This document shows, piece after piece, positions 6,306-11,643 of a stretch of 11,643 nt of DNA. Origin of the DNA: Planctomycetaceae bacterium (GTDB lineage: Bacteria > Planctomycetota > Planctomycetia > Pirellulales > Lacipirellulaceae); NCBI GenBank assembly GCA_002713555.1, contig PATG01000120.1, positions 1-11,643 on the forward strand. Reading direction: 5' to 3'. The notes under the pieces were generated by a model. That model was not told the origin of the DNA, ran no database searches, and saw only the letters and a program-made list of their open reading frames with translations. The position numbers and the translations under genes were made by a program. How positions within the stretch are numbered: the first letter of the stretch is position 1; each line of letters starts with the position of its first letter.

Positions 6306-8900
6306 GTGAATTTCAAGTCGGCCCCTCTGGTTGGGTTGCTTCTCGTAATGGTTCTCGCTCCGTTGGCCAGTGCAGATACCTCAGAATCTGATCTTGAATT
6401 ACGAATCGATTTTGCCGCGCCCGACAATGATTTGTATTATTCAGATACTTCTGACTTAGAGGTCACTATTCGTATCAAAAACCATGCCAACCAGGCCCGT
6501 GAATTGGTTTACAATCCCGCCTGCCCGTTCGATTTGATTATTTCTGGTGATGCATGGCTAATGAATCTCGATGAACAGAGAATCTGTCCAGAGCAAAGTC
6601 GTGCAATGTCCATCCAACCAGGCCAAGAGCGGATCTTGTCGACTTGGGTCTGGGATTGGGGTAATGCACCCAGCGGGGAATTAGATTTCGCATTCTCTCA
6701 AAAAGATGTCAACTTAGAAATCGTTGATTCGCTTGTGCTCCAACGCAACGTAGAGATGCCGGAGAATCTGAAATTGGATGCTGTACTCGCAGAGACTTTG
6801 GGTGAGCAAAATGGTCACACCACATCTATGCCAGCCATGATTTATCTGTCATTGAGCAATCTCGGCTCAGATACCATTGCACTACCTTTTGATTCAAAAT
6901 GCCGTGTCCAAACCACTGTCCTGACAGATTTGAATTGTGGTTCTGGTGAAATCGGACCTGGTGAGAAGTTGGCTCTTGGTTGGCTATCATGGGACTTTGT
7001 GGGTACAGAAGATGGTGAGGTACTGGTCCCGATTTCACTATCTGGAGTTGTGGATTCAGGTACACAGATTGAAACGTCATACATGCACACTCCCACCGAC
7101 GATATGTCTCAATTAATCCCAAGTGTCACTATCGACAATGAGGAAACCCTCGAATGGCACTTCACCCTTGACAATACGGCCGAAGTGCCGGCGAAGTTGG
7201 TATTCGAAGATGCTTGTATCACGGAAGTCCATGTCATTGCACCGAATGGTGAAATCGTCCACGACTCCCGCGATGTTCGATTTTGTCCTGACACGGGAGT
7301 CGAGCAGAAAATTGCACCATTAACAACCTATACTGTGATGTCTGATCAATGGGATTACATTGGTTCTAATGGATGTGAAATTGGCGATGGAATGCACCTA
7401 TTGGTAGTTACTCAGCCAGATCACGACATCGTAGCTGCACAATCGTTCATGCATGAAAATAGCGGTGCGGATCCCGCTTGTGGTTTGGACCAACAAGATA
7501 GATCACCACTCCAATTGAGAATTGATAATCTGGTGGTGTTGAATGCAGATGATCTCAATGAAAGAATTGCCTTTGAGGTGACCATCGCAAATACTGGCGC
7601 TGAAGAATTTGAATTTTATTGGCCCACAGATTGCGCCTTGCAACTCGAACTCGCCTTGGTCGGAGAAGAATCTGAGAGGATTTGGTACGAGGGTTGTGAA
7701 GGCTTAGCGGGTCAACGTTCTACCATCAATTCACTACAAAGTTACACCTGGCCTTCCTTGATGGTACCCTTCACAGTCAATGGTGAAGAACTTGCACATG
7801 GTAATTGGCAAATTTCAATTGAGACGACCTCACTCCCAACTTTTAGAACTCAATTGGCACACACATATGATGGCGTATTCTTGCAAGAAATCGTTGAGGA
7901 AGAACTTGAGCAAGAGGATACTGAAGAGGTGGCTGTCACTACCCAAGAACTCGTTGAGCCGCTCATTGTTGAGGGAGGTTGGAATTATGTTACCACTTCT
8001 ACACAGGGTTGCTGGCTGCTCACAGATTCTATCGGCACTGAGCATAGTTTTGTTGCACACATGCAAGATGGTGGCTGGACTCCACAACCGGGACTAAGAG
8101 GGAGTTATGTTGTCGAAACAAGCAAAGCGGCAAGCGCTTGCTCAACCTGGTCCGGGATTGTCATTCTAGAGACACTGGATGAAACTGAAACAGCACCTCA
8201 AATCAACAAGCCTATCGAACCAGCAACACCTGAAAACACTCCAATCGATCAAATCGTAGAATTGGCACCTGCTACGGTTTCCGTTGTTGCGACGACTTCG
8301 CTATCAATCGTAGGTTTGCTATACTTGGGCAATACCGAATGGATTCGAATTTCAGCACTGCAAGTTGGTATTGGCTTGATTGGCATGGTTCGGAAAAATG
8401 GCGAACACGATGGTGAATATCAGCGTGGTCGAATCATGGGTTATTTGACTGCCAACCCTGGAGTTCACTTCCGCGCTTTACTCGGTGCCCTGAGTATGAG
8501 TAATGGGCAACTAACACATCACCTCAAGCACCTTGAAAGTGAAGAACGTATTTGGCGAAGAAAAGATGGTCGTCTTGTCCGATTCTATCCATCAAGCATT
8601 CAGCCGAACCTTGATGAGGATGAATTGCCGATTCCATTATTGACACCTGATCCAAATAGCCTTCAGGGTAAGATTCTACGGCTCCTAGATGCAACAGAGA
8701 ATGACATCGTCAACCTAAGCCAAAAGGAACTCGCTGTCCGTTTGGAGGCTAGTCAACAACTGATTAGCCACCACCTGCGTACTCTGGAAAAATTCGGCCT
8801 TGTTGAGCGAGAGAAGGTCGGTATGCGTTATCGATACCAATTGACCCGTGAGGCCATCTTTTTGGTTAACAGTAATGAATACGACATTTCCACTGAATGA
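6306..8900 (+). CDS. Membrane-bound one-component regulator: extracellular BsuPI-like domains plus paired winged helices
   Basis: The 864-residue protein (GTG start at 6306; an in-frame GTG at 6294 adds four residues) starts with a signal peptide cleaved near LASA (residue 23). The outer part has about four beta-rich units of 110-120 residues resembling BsuPI-like domains, with recurring WxWD-type motifs (WVWDW, WLSWDF, SDQWDY). An acidic linker (527-552) and a small fifth domain (553-630) follow. One clear transmembrane helix spans 654-675; a hydrophobic stretch at 680-695 is probably membrane-associated. Two winged helices lie in the cytoplasm: 702-762 (GRIMGYLTANPG, then NGQLTHHLKHLE) and 786-854 (QKELAVRLEASQQLISHHL, then LEKFGLVERE). 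All twelve cysteines are extracellular, in pairs: 73/94, 199/211, 304/327, 357/392, 443/464, 569/612. Paired wHTH membrane proteins of this kind recur in Thermoplasmatota as putative transcription regulators. The signal sensed and the target genes are unknown. It may regulate itself or its divergent neighbour. Confidence 0.85.
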   Translation: MNFKSAPLVGLLLVMVLAPLASADTSESDLELRIDFAAPDNDLYYSDTSDLEVTIRIKNHANQARELVYNPACPFDLIISGDAWLMNLDEQRICPEQSRAMSIQPGQERILSTWVWDWGNAPSGELDFAFSQKDVNLEIVDSLVLQRNVEMPENLKLDAVLAETLGEQNGHTTSMPAMIYLSLSNLGSDTIALPFDSKCRVQTTVLTDLNCGSGEIGPGEKLALGWLSWDFVGTEDGEVLVPISLSGVVDSGTQIETSYMHTPTDDMSQLIPSVTIDNEETLEWHFTLDNTAEVPAKLVFEDACITEVHVIAPNGEIVHDSRDVRFCPDTGVEQKIAPLTTYTVMSDQWDYIGSNGCEIGDGMHLLVVTQPDHDIVAAQSFMHENSGADPACGLDQQDRSPLQLRIDNLVVLNADDLNERIAFEVTIANTGAEEFEFYWPTDCALQLELALVGEESERIWYEGCEGLAGQRSTINSLQSYTWPSLMVPFTVNGEELAHGNWQISIETTSLPTFRTQLAHTYDGVFLQEIVEEELEQEDTEEVAVTTQELVEPLIVEGGWNYVTTSTQGCWLLTDSIGTEHSFVAHMQDGGWTPQPGLRGSYVVETSKAASACSTWSGIVILETLDETETAPQINKPIEPATPENTPIDQIVELAPATVSVVATTSLSIVGLLYLGNTEWIRISALQVGIGLIGMVRKNGEHDGEYQRGRIMGYLTANPGVHFRALLGALSMSNGQLTHHLKHLESEERIWRRKDGRLVRFYPSSIQPNLDEDELPIPLLTPDPNSLQGKILRLLDATENDIVNLSQKELAVRLEASQQLISHHLRTLEKFGLVEREKVGMRYRYQLTREAIFLVNSNEYDISTE

Positions 8901-8946
8901 GGTGGACTGTTGCGGTTCATTCAAGAATACCCCTGAATTGGCGAAG

Positions 8947-8965
8947 CGTGCACCGTAGGTGCACG
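8947..8965. promoter_or_regulatory. Perfect 8-bp inverted repeat upstream of leuS
   Basis: CGTGCACC (8947-8954) and GGTGCACG (8958-8965) are exact reverse complements around a GTA spacer. The repeat is 46 bases after the regulator stop and ends 22 bases before the leuS ATG. In RNA a G-U pair (8946 with 8966) extends the stem. It may be an operator or a leader hairpin. The rest of the 87-base gap has no convincing TATA box and no T-run terminator, so leuS may be read through from the regulator gene. Confidence 0.5.
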
Positions 8966-8987
8966 TACGCGCATGAGGGACACTTGC

Positions 8988-11643
8988 ATGGACTACAACC
9001 CCGCTGCAATCGAAGCCAAGTGGCAAGATGCATGGAACAATGCAGCAGTGTTTGAGAGTGATGTCGATCAGAGCAAACCGAAGTTCTACTGCTTGGAGAT
9101 GTTCCCATACCCCAGCGGAAAAATGCACATGGGTCATGTGAGGAATTACAGTATTGGAGATAGCATGGCTAGATTTCGGCGATTGGCTGGATTCAACGTT
9201 CTGTATCCGATGGGGTATGACTCGTTTGGAATGCCTGCAGAAAATGCGGCAAAGAAAATCGGTGGACACCCACACGATGTAACATGGTCGAACATCGAAA
9301 GTATTCGCAGCGATTTGAAGAGAATGGGATTTTCCTATGATTGGAGAAGAGAACTGGCGACTAGTGATGCAACCTATTACAAATGGAATCAGTGGATTTT
9401 CCTCAAGTTCTACGAAATGGGTCTAGTGGAGAGGCGGACTGCACCTGTCAATTGGTGCGAGCCGTGTGGTACTGTACTGGCGAATGAACAGGTCAAGAAC
9501 AATCGATGCTGGCGCTGTGCTGAAGAAGTTCGACAGAAAGACATGGCACAGTGGTTCCTGAAAATGACCACTTATGCGGATGAATTGCTCGATGATCTTG
9601 AGAATATTGAGTTCCCAGAGAACGTAAAGGCCATGCAGCGAAATTGGATTGGTCGCTCTCATGGTGTTGACATCGATTTTCCTATCGTTGGTGAAAACGA
9701 TGTCATTCAAGCCTTCACGACAAGACCTGATACCATCTTTGGTGTGACCTTCGTGACACTTGCACCCGAACATCCGCTGTGTGAATCCTTGGTATCTGGA
9801 ACTGAATATGAAGCAGACTATCGCGAGTTAGCGGATGAATGCGCCCGAATCTCTGAATTCGACCGCATCAACATGCTCCGTGACAAAAAAGGCGTCTTCC
9901 TCGGACGCTATGCTACCAATCCATTGACCGGAGAACAGGTTCCGATTTATGCGGGAAATTTCGTCGTCGCGTCCTACGGAACTGGTGCGGTAATGGCCGT
10001 CCCTGGTCACGATCAGCGTGACTTTGATTTTGCGAAAAAATACGATATCCAAATCCGCCAGGTCTTGTCTGAAGAAGAGGGGAAGGAGCCGAAGCAGACT
10101 GGAAGGGCCTTTGAAGGGCTAGGGTGGATGGTCAACTCAGGACGAGAGAACTTTGACGGGTTGTACGGTGATGATGCCAAGCAAGCTGTGATTCAGACTC
10201 TTGAACAAGAAGGTGCGGGCAAAGGTACTGTTCAGTACCGGCTCAAAGATTGGTTGTTAAGTCGACAACGATTCTGGGGTACACCGATTCCATTCATCCA
10301 TTGTGAAGACTGTGGTGTTGTTCCCGTGCCTGCTGAAGATTTGCCTGTCGAGCTCCCTCTCGATGTTGTCTTCACAGAGGGACAATCTGGGAATCCGTTG
10401 GCCTCGCATTCTGGATTCGTCAATACCATTTGTCCGCTTTGTGGAATTGAGGCCAAGCGAGAAACTGACACCATGGATACCTTCTATGATTCATCATGGT
10501 ACTTTTTGCGATTCACTGATGCAATGAATTCGGAAGTACCATTTGACAAAATCAATGCTGATTATTGGATGGACGGTGGTGTCGATCTGTATATCGGTGG
10601 AATTGAGCACGCTGTCATGCATTTGTTGTATGCACGATTCTTCACCAAGGCATTGAGAGATGCGGGCCTAAATGATGTGTCTGAGCCCTTCTCTCGATTG
10701 GTTTGTCAAGGGATGGTCAACGCGCCTACACCATACTGCGCATCCTGTAATGTCGAGTTACATGTCGACCTCAAAGATACCCCATGTCCAACTTGTGGAG
10801 ATGCATTGACATTTAGATCGGCGAAGATGAGTAAAAGTCTAGGCAACACAGTCAGTCCTGAATTGATGATAGAAAAGTACGGTGCCGATACAGTTCGCCT
10901 GTTCATTCTCTTTGGCGCGAACCCAGAGGCGGGAATGGATTGGTCTGATTCTGCAATCGAATCGAATTACCGACAAATGAGAGCCATTCATACTGCCTTG
11001 ATCCAAGGAATCGAAAATGACTCAGCCAGTGGATTGATGGATGATTGGTTGTTGGCACGGGCACGAAAGTCCTACAGTGACTGGAATGACCAAATGTCGA
11101 ATATCGGGCTTCGTGATGGCGTAATGATTAGTCATTTTGAGATGGTTTCAGATTGGCAATGGGCACAACGAAGAGGTGGGGTAAGCCATGAGGCTGCGCA
11201 AGCATATCTGCGGACGTGGGTTCCAATGTTGTATCCAGCAACACCACATATCGCTGAAGAGATGTGGGAGACATTAGGTGAATCCACTATGCTTGCAAAC
11301 ACGGTCATCGACATGGAATCCACATCGAATGAAAATGACACAATCATCTTGGCTCAAGAGGAATACCTGCGACGCGTGATCGATCGTGCGAGGAGTGTTC
11401 GTGAACTTGCTCAACGCCACACCGACGGTGAACTCTCGTCAGTAATCATTCAAACAGCACAAGTTTGGAAGGATGAACTGGCAAACAGGGCAATTCAAAT
11501 GCATCAAGAATCGTTTGACTTCAAGCAAGGAGGAAACAAATTTTTGCAAACTCAACCCTACTTCCGTGATGAAGAAACAAAAGGAGAAGTCATGCAGTTT
11601 TGGAAAATGGTTGTGGTCGGTCAAAAGAAACGTCGCGGACGGA
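8988..11643 (+). CDS. leuS: Leucyl-tRNA synthetase (class Ia), 3' end cut by the right window edge
   Basis: LeuRS charges tRNA-Leu with leucine in the cytoplasm. The frame stays open for 885 codons to the window end. The HIGH-type motif is HMGH (47-50), within FPYPSGKMHMGHVRNYSIGD. The KMSKS loop is exact at 613-617. The CP1 editing domain is present, with TTRPDTIFGV (244-253) and GTGAVMAVPGHDQRD (331-345), whose last Asp corresponds to the conserved editing aspartate. Three four-cysteine sites are probable zinc ribbons: C157/160/174/177, C439/442/482/485 and C584/587/600/603. The catalytic core and editing-domain placement (MQRNWIGRS before CP1, SRQRFWGTPIP after) are of bacterial type. After PATPHIAEEMWETLG the sequence lacks the bacterial VQVNGKxR end and instead resembles the archaeal tail (EEYLRRVIDRARSV, VWKDELANRAIQ). 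ATG 8988 gives the usual MxYNP start and has GAGGGA seven bases upstream; ATG 8973 is in frame but less likely. Confidence 0.97.
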   Translation, partial: MDYNPAAIEAKWQDAWNNAAVFESDVDQSKPKFYCLEMFPYPSGKMHMGHVRNYSIGDSMARFRRLAGFNVLYPMGYDSFGMPAENAAKKIGGHPHDVTWSNIESIRSDLKRMGFSYDWRRELATSDATYYKWNQWIFLKFYEMGLVERRTAPVNWCEPCGTVLANEQVKNNRCWRCAEEVRQKDMAQWFLKMTTYADELLDDLENIEFPENVKAMQRNWIGRSHGVDIDFPIVGENDVIQAFTTRPDTIFGVTFVTLAPEHPLCESLVSGTEYEADYRELADECARISEFDRINMLRDKKGVFLGRYATNPLTGEQVPIYAGNFVVASYGTGAVMAVPGHDQRDFDFAKKYDIQIRQVLSEEEGKEPKQTGRAFEGLGWMVNSGRENFDGLYGDDAKQAVIQTLEQEGAGKGTVQYRLKDWLLSRQRFWGTPIPFIHCEDCGVVPVPAEDLPVELPLDVVFTEGQSGNPLASHSGFVNTICPLCGIEAKRETDTMDTFYDSSWYFLRFTDAMNSEVPFDKINADYWMDGGVDLYIGGIEHAVMHLLYARFFTKALRDAGLNDVSEPFSRLVCQGMVNAPTPYCASCNVELHVDLKDTPCPTCGDALTFRSAKMSKSLGNTVSPELMIEKYGADTVRLFILFGANPEAGMDWSDSAIESNYRQMRAIHTALIQGIENDSASGLMDDWLLARARKSYSDWNDQMSNIGLRDGVMISHFEMVSDWQWAQRRGGVSHEAAQAYLRTWVPMLYPATPHIAEEMWETLGESTMLANTVIDMESTSNENDTIILAQEEYLRRVIDRARSVRELAQRHTDGELSSVIIQTAQVWKDELANRAIQMHQESFDFKQGGNKFLQTQPYFRDEETKGEVMQFWKMVVVGQKKRRGR

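Noticed and set aside
8901..8987. T-box or other tRNA-sensing leader before leuS
   Set aside because: The gap is only 87 bases with one short hairpin. A T-box needs a specifier loop and antiterminator, and the class is not known in archaea.
8715..9275. A 186-codon open frame on the minus strand
   Set aside because: It lies across the end of the membrane regulator and the start of leuS, both well supported by motifs on the plus strand. Its translation has no recognisable domain.

Overview
The window most likely comes from a marine planktonic archaeon of the Poseidoniia (Marine Group II/III Euryarchaeota) or a close Thermoplasmatota relative. This is an inference from gene content. The clues are a very large secreted protein with many calcium-binding Asp/Gly repeats and a C-terminal membrane anchor, a membrane-bound regulator ending in two winged-helix domains of the kind common in Thermoplasmatota, AGGTGAT/GGAGG-type Shine-Dalgarno sites, and a leucyl-tRNA synthetase that joins a bacterial-like core to an archaeal-looking tail. 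No mobile element, CRISPR array, rRNA or tRNA gene was seen.

Layout, left to right. (1) 1-133, minus: a possible 5' end of a gene that runs off the left edge. (2) 210-1778, minus: a winged-helix plus STAND-type ATPase (putative regulator). (3) 1779-1923: a short divergent intergenic stretch with a duplicated 10-mer and an alternating CG tract. (4) 1924-5430, plus: a secreted, C-terminally anchored protein with a seven-bladed propeller and twelve copies of a QWxDxDGDGYGDN-like unit. (5) 5427-6182, minus: a metallo-beta-lactamase-fold hydrolase with all metal ligands, whose stop codon overlaps that of the preceding gene. (6) 6183-6305: a divergent intergenic region with a strong hairpin. (7) 6306-8900, plus: a membrane-bound regulator with a cysteine-paired extracellular part and two cytoplasmic winged helices. 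(8) 8901-8987: a short gap with a perfect 8-bp inverted repeat. (9) 8988 to the right edge, plus: leuS, lacking only its last residues.

Of the five complete or nearly complete protein genes, two (1924-5430 and 6306-8900) encode proteins with large extracellular parts, one C-terminal membrane anchor and a cytoplasmic tail. Two (210-1778 and 6306-8900) carry DNA-binding winged helices. A reasonable but unproven reading is a surface-sensing and transcription-control neighbourhood: an extracellular Ca-dependent adhesin or scaffold, a transmembrane one-component regulator that may read envelope or redox state through six cysteine pairs, and an ATP-dependent wHTH switch. LeuS and the MBL hydrolase are more likely housekeeping or metabolic neighbours. 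The best candidates for something undescribed are the membrane regulator and the two inverted repeats that bracket its gene.
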